A stretch of 64,000 nucleotides of DNA from an uncultured Pelagibacteraceae bacterium. Lineage in GTDB: Bacteria; Pseudomonadota; Alphaproteobacteria; Pelagibacterales; Pelagibacteraceae. Positions 29,489 through 37,973 of this stretch are shown one piece after another. Position 1 is the stretch's first letter; each line of letters begins with the position of its first letter. Where the stretch lies: positions 1 through 64,000 of the forward strand of contig CACJQI010000007.1 in the NCBI GenBank assembly GCA_902595535.1, in the 5' to 3' direction. Under the pieces are notes generated by a model. The model was not told the DNA's origin and searched no databases. It was given only the letters and a program-made list of their open reading frames with translations. The position numbers and the translations under genes are program-made.

Positions 29489-29514
29489 GATTTATATCTA
29501 CGTGAGGAAATTTT

Positions 29515-29715
29515 ATGGGAATTCATTACGATTATAAATCTACTAAAGGTAATAAGCTTATGGAGAAACAAGCTAAAAGAGAAAAGAAGCTTGCAGAAAA
29601 AAAAGCTAAACGTTTAGCAAAGGAAGGCCCAAAGGAAGTAGAGGCTAAACCCAAAACATTAGACACTTCTAAGCCAATAACTTTAGACTTCCTCACAAAT
29701 CCAGATAAAGAATGA
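29515..29715 (+). CDS. Small Lys-rich protein, unknown function
   Basis: A 66-residue soluble protein starting MGIHYDYKSTKGNKLMEKQ, then a highly charged helix of Lys/Glu/Ala (about 17-45) and a short [11 protein letters not shown] tail. GAGGAAA at 29504-29510 is a good ribosome site, which supports the start. It follows the candidate RNA leader and overlaps the next tiny gene by four bases (ATGA). No family was recognised. Confidence 0.7.
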   Translation: MGIHYDYKSTKGNKLMEKQAKREKKLAEKKAKRLAKEGPKEVEAKPKTLDTSKPITLDFLTNPDKE

Positions 29716-29813
29716 ATTCAAAAGATAAAAATGAGCGTTTAAGCTTAGCGTTAAGAAAGAATTTAAAAAAAAGAAAACTTTTTCAAAAAAAAACAAAAAA
29801 GAAAAATAAATAA
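29712..29813 (+). CDS. Tiny basic protein (33 residues) coupled to dcd
   Basis: An ATG at 29712 overlaps the TGA of the 66-residue gene by four bases, and its TAA at 29811-29813 overlaps the dcd ATG by one base (TAATG). The product begins [20 protein letters not shown] and ends in an almost pure Lys tail. The exact fit between two genes, with start and stop in the usual coupled arrangements, is the main support. Without it, translation would not pass continuously into dcd. Function unknown; the basic tail suggests nucleic acid binding, but this is a guess. Confidence 0.6.
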   Translation: MNSKDKNERLSLALRKNLKKRKLFQKKTKKKNK

Positions 29814-30367
29814 TGTCAGTTCTTTCAGATAAGTGGATAAGAAAAATGTCTAAAGAAGAAGACATGATTAGTCCGTTTGAAGAAAAACAAGTTAGGGGAA
29901 ATAGTATTTCTTATGGTTTATCTTCTTTCGGTTATGATGCTAGAGTATCTGAAGAATTTAAGATATTTACAAATGTGAATTCTGAAATAGTTGATCCTAA
30001 AAATTTTAAACCAACAAATTTTGTAACTAAAAATGTTTCAGAGTGTATTATTCCACCTAATTCTTTTGTATTAGCCAGAACAGTCGAAAAGTTCAAAATA
30101 CCAGATGATGTCCTAGTTATTTGTCTTGGTAAATCTACCTATGCACGATGCGGAATTATAGTAAACGTAACACCTTTAGAGCCTGGATGGGAAGGGTATG
30201 TAACACTTGAGTTTTCAAACACCACACCACTGCCTGCTAAAATCTATGCAAATGAAGGTGTAGCACAATTCATTTTTTTAAAAGGAAATGAAAAACCAGA
30301 AGTGACTTATGCAGATAGAAACGGAAAATATATGGGTCAAACTGGAGTAACTTTACCTAAAGTTTAA
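29813..30367 (+). CDS. dcd: dCTP deaminase
   Basis: Dcd converts dCTP to dUTP, the usual source of dUMP for thymidylate in Gram-negative bacteria. The 184-residue protein has [13 protein letters not shown], the [20 protein letters not shown] active-site stretch and [11 protein letters not shown] with the catalytic Glu. The C-terminal [12 protein letters not shown] lid is present. It is coupled to the upstream tiny gene by TAATG and followed by murA after two bases. Confidence 0.95.
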   Translation: MSVLSDKWIRKMSKEEDMISPFEEKQVRGNSISYGLSSFGYDARVSEEFKIFTNVNSEIVDPKNFKPTNFVTKNVSECIIPPNSFVLARTVEKFKIPDDVLVICLGKSTYARCGIIVNVTPLEPGWEGYVTLEFSNTTPLPAKIYANEGVAQFIFLKGNEKPEVTYADRNGKYMGQTGVTLPKV

Positions 30368-30369
30368 CC

Positions 30370-31623
30370 ATGCAAAAACTAGAAGTCCTAGGAGCAAATA
30401 AGCTCAAAGGACAAATAAATATATCTGGTTCAAAGAACGCTTCTTTACCAATTTTAGCGGCAACCTTGTTATCTAGTAAAAAAATTTATTTAAATAATTT
30501 ACCAAAGGTAAAAGATATTGAGACAATGATTAATTTATTACAATCATTAGGATCAAAAGTAAAATTTGATAATAAAAAATTAATTATTGATAATTCTAAA
30601 CAACAAAAAAAAATTGCGTCCTATAATTTAATGAAAACTATGCGTGCAGGTATTTTGGTTCTTGGCCCACTACTTGCAAAGTTTGGTAGTGCAAAAGTTT
30701 CACTACCAGGAGGATGTGCAATTGGTACAAGGCCAGTAGACATTCATTTAAAAGCTTTATCAAAACTTGGTGTAAAATATAAAATTATTGAAGGTTATGT
30801 ACATGCAACTGTACCTAAAGGTTTAAAAGGATCTAAAATTCGATTTCCAAAAATTTCAGTTGGAGCTACCGAAAATTTAATTATTGCTGCAAGTTTAGCA
30901 AAAGGCACTACTATTTTAAGTAATTGTGCAATAGAGCCTGAGATAAAAGATTTAGTTAATTTTTTAAATAAAACTGGATGTAAAATTAAATGGATTTCAA
31001 AACGCTCAATTAAAATTGAAGGTGTAAGCAAAATTAATGAAACAAACTATAAAATTATGTTCGATAGAATTGAGGCTGGCACTTATTTAGTTGCAGCAGC
31101 TGTTACAGAAGGAAATTTAATAATTAAAAATGTCATACCAAGTATTATTCAAACTGAAATTGATACCCTTAAAAAGATAGGTGCAAAAATTAGTGTAAAA
31201 AAAGGTGATATTCATATTATTGGAAATAAAAAGATCAATAACATAGATATTAAAACAGCGCCTTACCCAGGTTTTCCAACAGATCTGCAGGCGCAGATCA
31301 TGGTATTATTATGTAAAGCAAATAAAAAATCTTTAATAAAAGAAGATATTTTTGAAAATAGATTTATGCACGTTGCAGAGTTAAATCGAATGGGTGCCAA
31401 TATCTCAACTAATGGCAATAAAGCTGTAGTTGAGGGAAATATAAGTTTTGCACCAGCAGAATTGATGGCAACTGACTTAAGAGCTTCAGTTTCATTAATT
31501 CTTGCTGCATTAACTGCAAAAGGTAAATCCGTTATAAATAGAATATATCACCTAGATCGTGGATATGAGAGTTTAGAGAAGAAATTAAAAAAAGTTGGTG
31601 CAAAAATTAGAAGAGTTAATTAA
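30370..31623 (+). CDS. murA: UDP-N-acetylglucosamine 1-carboxyvinyltransferase
   Basis: MurA transfers enolpyruvate from PEP to UDP-GlcNAc, the first committed step of peptidoglycan synthesis. The 417-residue enzyme has the ISGSKNASLPILAA start and the active-site Cys116 in PGGCAIGTRPVD; the presence of Cys is the fosfomycin-sensitive form. GYESLEKKLKKVGA lies near the C-terminus, as usual. It shares its last base with the DUF2948 gene. Confidence 0.96.
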   Translation: MQKLEVLGANKLKGQINISGSKNASLPILAATLLSSKKIYLNNLPKVKDIETMINLLQSLGSKVKFDNKKLIIDNSKQQKKIASYNLMKTMRAGILVLGPLLAKFGSAKVSLPGGCAIGTRPVDIHLKALSKLGVKYKIIEGYVHATVPKGLKGSKIRFPKISVGATENLIIAASLAKGTTILSNCAIEPEIKDLVNFLNKTGCKIKWISKRSIKIEGVSKINETNYKIMFDRIEAGTYLVAAAVTEGNLIIKNVIPSIIQTEIDTLKKIGAKISVKKGDIHIIGNKKINNIDIKTAPYPGFPTDLQAQIMVLLCKANKKSLIKEDIFENRFMHVAELNRMGANISTNGNKAVVEGNISFAPAELMATDLRASVSLILAALTAKGKSVINRIYHLDRGYESLEKKLKKVGAKIRRVN

Positions 31624-32036
31624 TGGATAAAAAATATCTAGCTCAAATAATTGCTACAGATAATGAGGGTTTACAAATGATTTCTGCATGTACTGCTGGT
31701 GCAAAAGTTAAAGTGGCAGATATTAAATATCTTGCTTCAAATAAAGTTTTTTTATTATCTCTTGAACGAACCAAAATTGAAACAGATCAAGCAGATAAAA
31801 AAATTAACAGTATTTGTAGGTTTGATTTTGTTGATAAAGTAAAGTCAAAAAATATTGATCAAAAAAATGAAGAATTAGTTTTAGACTTAATAGCTATAGA
31901 TTATTTAAAAAATAAAGATGATTATGAAATTAACTTAATTTTTGATAAAAATGCTCACATTGCTTTGACTACAGAAACAATTGAGGTAAATCTAGAGGAT
32001 CAAAACGAAATTAACAGTAATGAAAATATTAAATAG
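31623..32036 (+). CDS. DUF2948-family protein
   Basis: A 137-residue protein lying between murA and hisD, the position held by DUF2948 proteins in many alphaproteobacteria. The N-terminal half LAQIIATDNEGLQMISACTA and the KVADIKYL and RFDFVDKV segments fit that family, whose function is unknown. The start overlaps murA by one base and the end overlaps hisD by 17 bases. The assignment rests on position plus general resemblance. Confidence 0.75.
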   Translation: MDKKYLAQIIATDNEGLQMISACTAGAKVKVADIKYLASNKVFLLSLERTKIETDQADKKINSICRFDFVDKVKSKNIDQKNEELVLDLIAIDYLKNKDDYEINLIFDKNAHIALTTETIEVNLEDQNEINSNENIK

Positions 32037-33303
32037 TAATAGTAAAAATTTTGATAAAGTTTTGGACGCTTTGCTTTTGCAAAGAAAAAATAAAGTCCAA
32101 TCCAATTCAGTTTCAGTTGTAGGTATTATAAAAGATGTTAAAAAAAATGGCGATAAAGCTCTTTTAAAATATGAAAAAAGATTTAATAAAAATAATATAA
32201 TTGTACCAAGCGCTAATCAAATTTCTAAATTAATAAAGTCTTTAGATAAAAAAGTTAAAAATGCAATTGATCTTGCGTATACTAGAATTCATAAATTTCA
32301 CTCTCTTCAAAAATTTAAGAATATTTCATACACAGATAGACTAAAAAATAAATTGGAGTACAAATATGTTCCAATAGAATCAGTTGCAATATATGTACCT
32401 GGATCAACTGCTTCATACCCTTCAAGTGTTTTAATGAACGCTATTCCAGCAATTGTTGCTGGCGTTAAAAGGGTAATAATGATCAATCCTGGATATAAAG
32501 GAAAGCAAAATCCAGCAGTATTATACGCAGCGCGTAAATGTAAAATTAAAGAGATTTATTCAATAGGAGGACCATCAGCAATTGCTGCCGCAGCTTATGG
32601 AACTAAAAGAATAAAAAAAGTTAATAAAATTGTAGGTCCTGGTAATGCATTTGTTGCAGCTGCTAAAAAAGAAGTTTTTGGCGATGTTGGAATTGAGGGA
32701 ATGACTGCAGGACCATCTGAGGTTACGATAATTTGTGATAAATTTTCAAATCCAGAATGGGTTGCAAGTGATCTAATAGGTCAAGCAGAGCATGATAATC
32801 TTTCTCAATGTATTTTAATTTCTAAAGATAAAAATATTGTAGAAAAAGTTAAAATTGAAATATTTAAACAGTTAAAAGAAATTCCAAGACAATCTGTTGC
32901 CAAAAAAAGTTTAATTAGTAATGGAATATTAATGAATATTAGCTCTGATAAAAAAATTATTGATGTAGTAAATAAAATTGCGCCCGAACACTTGGAACTG
33001 AATGTTAAAAATTATAAATCATTTATTCCGAAAATCAAAAATTCAGGTTCTATTTGTTGTGGAAAATATGCAGTTATGGCAATGACAGATTATAATGTAG
33101 GATCAAATCATATACTTCCAACAAACGGTTCTGCAAAATACTCAAGTGGAGTAAGTGTAAACGAATTTTATAAACGGATTTCCTACATAAACTTATCTAA
33201 AAAGGGTATTGAAAGTCTTGGGCCATCCGTTATAACACTTGCAAATTACGAAGGCTTAGCAGGACATGCTGAATCTGTAAAAAAAAGAATTAGGAGAAAA
33301 TAA
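32020..33303 (+). CDS. hisD: Histidinol dehydrogenase
   Basis: HisD catalyses the last two oxidations of histidine synthesis (histidinol to histidine), using NAD and zinc. The 427-residue enzyme shows [38 protein letters not shown] (zinc and catalytic region) and APEHLEL with NHILPT. It begins inside the DUF2948 gene. The remaining his genes in this window (hisS, hisZ, hisG) start at 34208. Confidence 0.96.
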   Translation: MKILNSNSKNFDKVLDALLLQRKNKVQSNSVSVVGIIKDVKKNGDKALLKYEKRFNKNNIIVPSANQISKLIKSLDKKVKNAIDLAYTRIHKFHSLQKFKNISYTDRLKNKLEYKYVPIESVAIYVPGSTASYPSSVLMNAIPAIVAGVKRVIMINPGYKGKQNPAVLYAARKCKIKEIYSIGGPSAIAAAAYGTKRIKKVNKIVGPGNAFVAAAKKEVFGDVGIEGMTAGPSEVTIICDKFSNPEWVASDLIGQAEHDNLSQCILISKDKNIVEKVKIEIFKQLKEIPRQSVAKKSLISNGILMNISSDKKIIDVVNKIAPEHLELNVKNYKSFIPKIKNSGSICCGKYAVMAMTDYNVGSNHILPTNGSAKYSSGVSVNEFYKRISYINLSKKGIESLGPSVITLANYEGLAGHAESVKKRIRRK

Positions 33304-33305
33304 AA

Positions 33306-33521
33306 TTGACTAAACAAGATTTGTTGGAGTTTAAAGGAAAAATTATAGATCTCCTTCCAAACGCAATGTTTAGGGTACAGCTTGAGAACGGGCACACAAT
33401 TACGGCCCATACAGCTGGTAAGTTAAGAAAAAATCGTATCAGAGTTTTGCAAGGTGATAGCGTTACTGTAGAAATTACTCCTTACGATTTAACTAAAGGC
33501 AGAATAATCTTTAGAGGTTAA
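33306..33521 (+). CDS. infA: Translation initiation factor IF-1
   Basis: A 71-residue S1/OB-fold protein with the family pattern [28 protein letters not shown] and [10 protein letters not shown]. It starts with TTG at 33306; an AGGAG at 33292-33296 inside the hisD tail is correctly spaced for it and no in-frame ATG is near. It is followed at once by tRNA-Phe. Confidence 0.95.
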   Translation: MTKQDLLEFKGKIIDLLPNAMFRVQLENGHTITAHTAGKLRKNRIRVLQGDSVTVEITPYDLTKGRIIFRG

Positions 33522-33527
33522 TTTTTT

Positions 33528-33602
33528 GCCTCGGTAGCTCAGGAGTAGAGCAGAGCCCTGAAAAGGCTTGTGTCGGAGGTGCGAATCCTTCCCGAGGCAC
33601 CA
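33528..33602 (+). tRNA. tRNA-Phe (GAA anticodon)
   Basis: The acceptor stem GCCTCGG pairs with CCGAGGC (33592-33598), the discriminator is A33599 and CCA is encoded at 33600-33602. The anticodon loop CTGAAAA gives GAA at 33560-33562. The T-loop reads GTGCGAATC. It lies six bases after infA and is probably processed from that transcript. Confidence 0.96.
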
Positions 33603-33682
33603 CCATCATTTTTCATCTTGAAATTCTAAAAAAATCAAATTAGCTTTACAGAATAATAAACAACATAAGGACTAAGAATAAG

Positions 33683-33895
33683 ATGAGTACATTAACGGGT
33701 AAAATTAAATGGTATAATGGTAAAAAAGGGTATGGTTTCATTGAAAGAGATGACAAAGAAAAAGATGCCTTTGTGCATGCATCAGCTGTTAAAGCAGCTG
33801 GCATGAGATATCTAAATGAGGGTGATAAACTTGAATTTACATTAGAAGATGGTCCTAAAGGTCCTTCAGCAGTTAACTTAAAAAAAGTAGACTAA
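33683..33895 (+). CDS. Cold-shock-domain protein (Csp family)
   Basis: A 70-residue single-strand nucleic acid binding protein with RNP1 KGYGFIE and RNP2 DAFVHASAV in a five-strand OB fold. The start GKIKWYNGKKGYGF and ending DGPKGPSAVNLKKV are typical. It has its own strong terminator just downstream. An 80-base leader follows tRNA-Phe. Members act as RNA chaperones; whether this copy is cold-induced is not visible. Confidence 0.95.
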   Translation: MSTLTGKIKWYNGKKGYGFIERDDKEKDAFVHASAVKAAGMRYLNEGDKLEFTLEDGPKGPSAVNLKKVD

Positions 33896-33913
33896 TTTTT
33901 ATTAAAATATTTT

Positions 33914-33963
33914 AAAGGGCGTTTTATCTATTGAAAAATAGATAACGTCCTTTTTTATTTTTT
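33914..33963 (+). terminator. Rho-independent terminator of the csp gene
   Basis: A two-part stem: AAAGGGCGT with ACGTCCTTT (33914-33922 with 33945-33953) below TATCTATT with AATAGATA (33925-33932 with 33937-33944), capped by a GAAA tetraloop and followed by a T-rich tract. It is the clearest terminator in the window. Confidence 0.85.
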
Positions 33964-33983
33964 GTCTTGAATAATCGGAATTA

Positions 33984-34075
33984 TTGTCTAAAAGACTGCT
34001 CATGATTATAAATATTACATATAGAGAGACTTCAAGAAGTACTCATAGAGTTTGTTTCCATAGCCTGTAGGCTAT
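33984..34075 (+). promoter_or_regulatory. Candidate promoter and hairpin leader upstream of tRNA-His
   Basis: TTGTCT at 33984-33989 and TATAAA at 34007-34012 are 17 bases apart, so a transcript could start near 34019. Its first part folds into ACTT/AAGT (loop CAAG) and then a perfect six-pair hairpin ATAGCC-TGTA-GGCTAT at 34060-34075, followed by an A/T-rich run. The spacer (33964-34128) holds no other signal I could see. It may be a leader of the tRNA-His/hisS unit or a short RNA of its own. Confidence 0.4.
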
Positions 34076-34128
34076 TTATTTATAATATAATTTTAAATCC
34101 ACACAAAAATAATATAAAAACAAGGAAT

Positions 34129-34203
34129 GCCTGGGTGGTGTAACGGTTAGCACGAAAGTTTGTGGAACTTTAAGTTTGAGTTCGATTCTCAGCCCGGGTA
34201 CCA
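34129..34203 (+). tRNA. tRNA-His (GTG anticodon), no G-1 and A73
   Basis: The anticodon stem AAAGT/ACTTT encloses TTGTGGA, giving GTG at 34162-34164. Acceptor stem GCCTGGG pairs with CCCGGGT (34193-34199, including G-T pairs), the discriminator is A34200 and CCA is 34201-34203. The base before G1 is T, so the universal extra G-1 is not encoded, and position 73 is A instead of C. This is the known alphaproteobacterial exception. The hisS ATG is only four bases after the CCA. Confidence 0.95.
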
Positions 34204-34207
34204 AAAA

Positions 34208-35602
34208 ATGAATAAAGAAAATAAATTAGTACCTGGATTACCTTCAGGTTTTGAAGATCGTTGGGATAAAAAACTTCTTCTCAAAAAAAAGCTATTAAAA
34301 GCGATTGAGAATAATTTTATCAAGTTTGGAGCAGAAGCTCTTGAAACACCTTCGTTTGAAATTAGTGAAAATATAGGATCTTTTCTTGCAGAAGATGATA
34401 ATAATCCTATGTCTGATGTATTCTCATTTCAGGATGGGGAAAAAAGTATTACACTTCGATATGATTTATCAAGTCCACTAGCCAGATTTGTTGCACAAAA
34501 TAATCAAGAACTACCCTCAATTTATAAACGATATGCAATTCAAAATGTATTTCGAAATGAAAAAGCTGGAAACGGCCGTTACAGAGAATTTATGCAAGCT
34601 GATTTTGATATTGTTGGAAACGTTAATCCTGCTCAAGCTAATGCTGAACTTTGTAATTTAATATCAAGCACATTATCAGATTGTGGATTAAACAAAGATC
34701 AATTCACAATAAATGTAAGTAATAGAAAAATAGTTCAAGGACTAATTGATGAATTAAAAATTTCTGAAGAAAAACAAATTAAAGTTATTCGAGCAATTGA
34801 TAAATTGGATAAGCCTGGATTTGGCTTAAAGGGAGTTGAAGATTTACTCAAAAAAGAAAGAAAAGACCAAAGTGGTGCAATTACTAAAGGAGCAGATTTA
34901 TCAGATGACCAAGCTCAACAAATTTTAAATTTCTTAAAAATAAAAGATTTAAAACAATTAAAAGAAACTTTAAAAAACCCACTTTCTCAAGAAGGAATAA
35001 AAGAATTAGAGGATGTATTTGAAGTACTTGGATATGGATCAAATTTAAATCAAGTTAAGACAAATTTAACAATTGTAAGAGGGCTAGCTTATTACTCAGA
35101 TTTTATTGTCGAGACTAATCTAAACTTTAAGGTGACAAACAATAAAGGAAAAGAAGTAGATATTGGAAGCATATGTTCTGGCGGAGCCTATGCCAAACTT
35201 ATCTCAAGATTTAGAGGAGTTGATATACCAGGAACAGGAATAAGCTTTGGTGTAGACAGATTGTTATTTGCTTTGATGCAATTAGATCAAATTAAAATAG
35301 AAGATCAAAAACCTGTTTTAGTTTGTGTCATGGATCAAAAGTATCTAAAAAATTATTATGAATTGGTGGATATCTTAAGAGACAATAATATTAATGCTGA
35401 AGTTTTTTTGAACACTAAAAAAAACCTAGGTAAACAACTTGATTTAGCAAATAAACGTCAATTAACTGTTGCTGTTATTTGTGGAGAAAATGAATTTAAT
35501 GATAATACAGTCACTATTAAAAACCTTAAAGGGGTTAAGGGTGAAAACAATCAAACAATTCCAAAAGCTGATTTAATTAATGAAATCAAAAAACTTATCT
35601 GA
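34208..35602 (+). CDS. hisS: Histidyl-tRNA synthetase
   Basis: A class II aminoacyl-tRNA synthetase of 464 residues. Motif 2 reads VFRNEKAGNGRYREFMQADF, the histidine-A motif is RGLAYYSDF, and motif 3 lies in GTGISFGVDRLL; the C-terminal anticodon-binding domain follows. The open frame continues upstream into tRNA-His, but the ATG at 34208 is the plausible start because it lies just past the mature tRNA. It overlaps its paralogue hisZ by 23 bases. Alphaproteobacterial HisRS enzymes recognise tRNA-His lacking G-1, which agrees with the tRNA next door. Confidence 0.95.
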   Translation: MNKENKLVPGLPSGFEDRWDKKLLLKKKLLKAIENNFIKFGAEALETPSFEISENIGSFLAEDDNNPMSDVFSFQDGEKSITLRYDLSSPLARFVAQNNQELPSIYKRYAIQNVFRNEKAGNGRYREFMQADFDIVGNVNPAQANAELCNLISSTLSDCGLNKDQFTINVSNRKIVQGLIDELKISEEKQIKVIRAIDKLDKPGFGLKGVEDLLKKERKDQSGAITKGADLSDDQAQQILNFLKIKDLKQLKETLKNPLSQEGIKELEDVFEVLGYGSNLNQVKTNLTIVRGLAYYSDFIVETNLNFKVTNNKGKEVDIGSICSGGAYAKLISRFRGVDIPGTGISFGVDRLLFALMQLDQIKIEDQKPVLVCVMDQKYLKNYYELVDILRDNNINAEVFLNTKKNLGKQLDLANKRQLTVAVICGENEFNDNTVTIKNLKGVKGENNQTIPKADLINEIKKLI

Positions 35603-36632
35603 AAATATCCTTAGATCGGTCAAATCTAAAGGATTTAAGCATATTGATTTACCTTCAGTAATTGAGGCCAATCATATTGTCCAAAGATCAGGTGAAAACT
35701 TTAGAAAATTTATATTTTCGTTTATTGATCAAAACGGAAGTGAGCTTTGCCTGAGACCTGACTTAACTATTGCTTCATGTCTTAGGTATTTAGAGAACAA
35801 TTTAAAAGGAAAAGAAAAGATTTTTTATAGTGGTCAGGCTTATCGTAAGTCACAAAATAAAAAAGATTCTATAATTAGAGACCAAGTTGGATTTGAAATC
35901 ATTGGATCAAAAGATGAAAAGAATGATGACAAAGAAATTATCAATACTTCATTAAAATCTCTTCAAAATATCAAATATACATCAGGAACATTAACGATTG
36001 GTAATGTTGAAATCTTTAATTTATTAATTTCAAAACTTGATATTCCAAAAAGATGGAAACTAAGATTATCAAGACATTTTTGGAGAGAGAAGTATTTTAA
36101 TGATCTTTTAAAAAGATTAGAAACCAACTCAGATGTAGATCCAACTATCGTTGAGATTGATAAAAAGCGATATTTTAAAATGTTAAAAGAGGATCTATCC
36201 AAAGTTATTGCCGGAAGGTCAATTAATGAAATTTTAAAAAGATTTGATAATAAAATTAGAGATCCGAGGGGAACAAGAAAAGGAGAAAATGTATCAAAAA
36301 TAATCAAAGATTTTTTAAAAATTAAATGCCCAATCAATAAAGCTGCAAGTGAATTAAACAAGTTTTTTAAAAAGAATAAGATTAATTTAATAGTTGATCA
36401 AAAATATTTTCCACTCTCAAATAATAAAATTTCAAAATTAAATGTTGTGTTCTCTGCTTCATTTGGAAGACAATTAGAATATTACACAGGAATGGTATTT
36501 AAAATTGATATCAAATCTAAATCAAAAAGCAGAAATATAATTAACGGTGGAAGATATGACAAATTGATTTCAGATCTTGGCGCTAAAAATCAAGTAGCTG
36601 CAGTTGGAGCTGCTTTAAATTTAAATTACTAA
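35580..36632 (+). CDS. hisZ: ATP phosphoribosyltransferase regulatory subunit
   Basis: HisZ is a catalytically inactive HisRS paralogue that forms a complex with short-form HisG and makes it histidine-sensitive. The 350-residue protein keeps the class II core (LCLRPDLTIASCLRY, QAYRKSQN, QVGFEIIG) and a YTGMVFKID region with a NGGRYDKL motif, but no anticodon-binding domain. It overlaps hisS by 23 bases and shares a base with hisG, so hisS, hisZ and hisG are one unit. Confidence 0.92.
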   Translation: MKSKNLSENILRSVKSKGFKHIDLPSVIEANHIVQRSGENFRKFIFSFIDQNGSELCLRPDLTIASCLRYLENNLKGKEKIFYSGQAYRKSQNKKDSIIRDQVGFEIIGSKDEKNDDKEIINTSLKSLQNIKYTSGTLTIGNVEIFNLLISKLDIPKRWKLRLSRHFWREKYFNDLLKRLETNSDVDPTIVEIDKKRYFKMLKEDLSKVIAGRSINEILKRFDNKIRDPRGTRKGENVSKIIKDFLKIKCPINKAASELNKFFKKNKINLIVDQKYFPLSNNKISKLNVVFSASFGRQLEYYTGMVFKIDIKSKSKSRNIINGGRYDKLISDLGAKNQVAAVGAALNLNY

Positions 36633-37324
36633 TGAGCAAAAATATAATTAACATTGGTATTCCAAGTAAAGGTAGACTTAGAAAAGATATTCTAAAGATA
36701 TTTAAAAAGAATAAATTAAATCTAGTTTCTGAGCGTGGTGAAAGAGATTTATTAGGATCCATAAAACAATTAAAAAATGTTAAAGTTTTATATCTTCATG
36801 CACGAGAGATAGTTGAAAGGCTTGGAGATGGTTCGTTAGATTTTGGTTTTTCGGGGTATGATTTACTAAAAGAAAGTGAAGTTAATATTCAAAATAAGAT
36901 AAGTGTATCTAAAAAATATGATTTTGGAAAAGCAGCTTTAGTTGTTGCAATACCAGACCCATGGATAGATGTTCAAACTGTTGCAGATTTAGAGGAAATT
37001 GCATTTGAATTTAGAGATAAAAAGAAAAAAAGACTAAGAGTTGCAACTAAATACCCAAATTTAACCAGAGAATTTTTATTTTCAAAAGGAGTTACACAAT
37101 TTAAGTTAGTCGGTAGTTTAGGGGCAACAGAGGCTTATCCTTTTACTGGATCAAGTGAAATTATCACCGATATAACATCAACAGGTGAGACCTTAAAAGC
37201 TAACAATCTTCGTATTTTAAAGGATGGAGAAATATTAAAATCTGAAGCATGTATGATGATATCAAAATCATCTACAAAAAAACTAGATGTTAAGAAATTG
37301 ATTAAATTACTTTCTAAAGATTAG
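36632..37324 (+). CDS. hisG: ATP phosphoribosyltransferase, short form
   Basis: HisG starts histidine synthesis by joining ATP and PRPP. The 230-residue length lacks the C-terminal regulatory domain of long HisG, matching the adjacent hisZ. Motifs are IGIPSKGRLRKDI, the DFGFSGYDLL segment, RVATKYPNLTREF and the PRPP loop around GATEAYPFTGSSEIITDIT. It starts on the last base of hisZ. Confidence 0.95.
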   Translation: MSKNIINIGIPSKGRLRKDILKIFKKNKLNLVSERGERDLLGSIKQLKNVKVLYLHAREIVERLGDGSLDFGFSGYDLLKESEVNIQNKISVSKKYDFGKAALVVAIPDPWIDVQTVADLEEIAFEFRDKKKKRLRVATKYPNLTREFLFSKGVTQFKLVGSLGATEAYPFTGSSEIITDITSTGETLKANNLRILKDGEILKSEACMMISKSSTKKLDVKKLIKLLSKD

Positions 37325-37438
37325 GTCTTTCCAATAAATTAAAATAATCTTAATAATATCAAGGTTTCTAGCAACTGCATAAAGCGCAACTACTAACCCT
37401 ATTATAAATATGATTTTTAGTATTAAGAATAATTCCAT
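37307..37438 (-). CDS. Possible small single-pass membrane protein
   Basis: An ATG on the minus strand at 37438 opens a 43-residue frame, MELFLILKIIFIIGLVVALY and onward, with one hydrophobic span followed by a basic tail (WKDLIFRK). It fills most of the gap between hisG and the EVE-like gene and overlaps the hisG end by 18 bases tail-to-tail. No good ribosome site is visible, so this remains a candidate only. The rest of the gap shows nothing. Confidence 0.3.
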   Translation of the reverse strand: MELFLILKIIFIIGLVVALYAVARNLDIIKIILIYWKDLIFRK

Positions 37439-37477
37439 AATTTAATTTAACTTATCAGAAAAAGATCACAAAAAAAG

Positions 37478-37927
37478 TTAATGTTTATTTACTATATATT
37501 CGTAAGACTCTTTATTAATTTTACAAATACCACCTTGAAAATAAAGTCCATACTTGTCCTTATTTTTAATAAAATTTAAATTATCTATATGATCTTTAAT
37601 ATTAATCTCTTGATCAAATATTTTCATATTTTCAAATTCTACATAAAAAAGTACTTTCTTAAACTCTTGATTATCATCAATCACGGTTGTTTTATTTTCA
37701 ATCACATTTTTAATTCTACCGTTTGCAACAAAGCTTTGTCTTTTGTCGCCAGAACCAGCTATATAAAAAACAACATGTTTTCCTTGACTTACATTTAGTA
37801 ATTGAGGAGTTCTATTATAAATTGGCCATTTGTTTTTTTCTATTCGTTCATGAAAAATATCAAGCCCAGTTTTTTTCCCATCCGAGGAAACAAATATTAA
37901 ATAGTTAGTTTCAATATTATCTCTCAT
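37478..37927 (-). CDS. EVE/PUA-like domain protein (probable modified-base reader)
   Basis: A 149-residue protein with the feel of the EVE fold: an N-terminal LIFVSSDGKK, then GKHVVFYIAGSGDKRQSF, ANGRI and a C-terminal LYFQGGICKINKESYEYI. EVE and related PUA-like domains bind modified cytosines or adenines and often sit in restriction or anti-phage loci. It is divergent from a DNA cytosine-5 methyltransferase 46 bases away, so a role tied to m5C is the natural guess. The domain call is by pattern only. Confidence 0.6.
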   Translation of the reverse strand: MRDNIETNYLIFVSSDGKKTGLDIFHERIEKNKWPIYNRTPQLLNVSQGKHVVFYIAGSGDKRQSFVANGRIKNVIENKTTVIDDNQEFKKVLFYVEFENMKIFDQEINIKDHIDNLNFIKNKDKYGLYFQGGICKINKESYEYIVNKH

Positions 37928-37973
37928 TTAATAGAATCATATATAAGGTTAATATTAAATATAAATAAAAAAA

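Noticed and set aside
34160-34207. In-frame extension of hisS upstream of 34208
   Set aside because: These 16 codons are the 3' half of tRNA-His plus the four-base gap, so the ATG at 34208 is the sensible start.
35963-36361. 132-residue open frame opposite hisZ
   Set aside because: hisZ is well supported and coupled to its neighbours; the antisense frame follows from A/T-rich codon bias.
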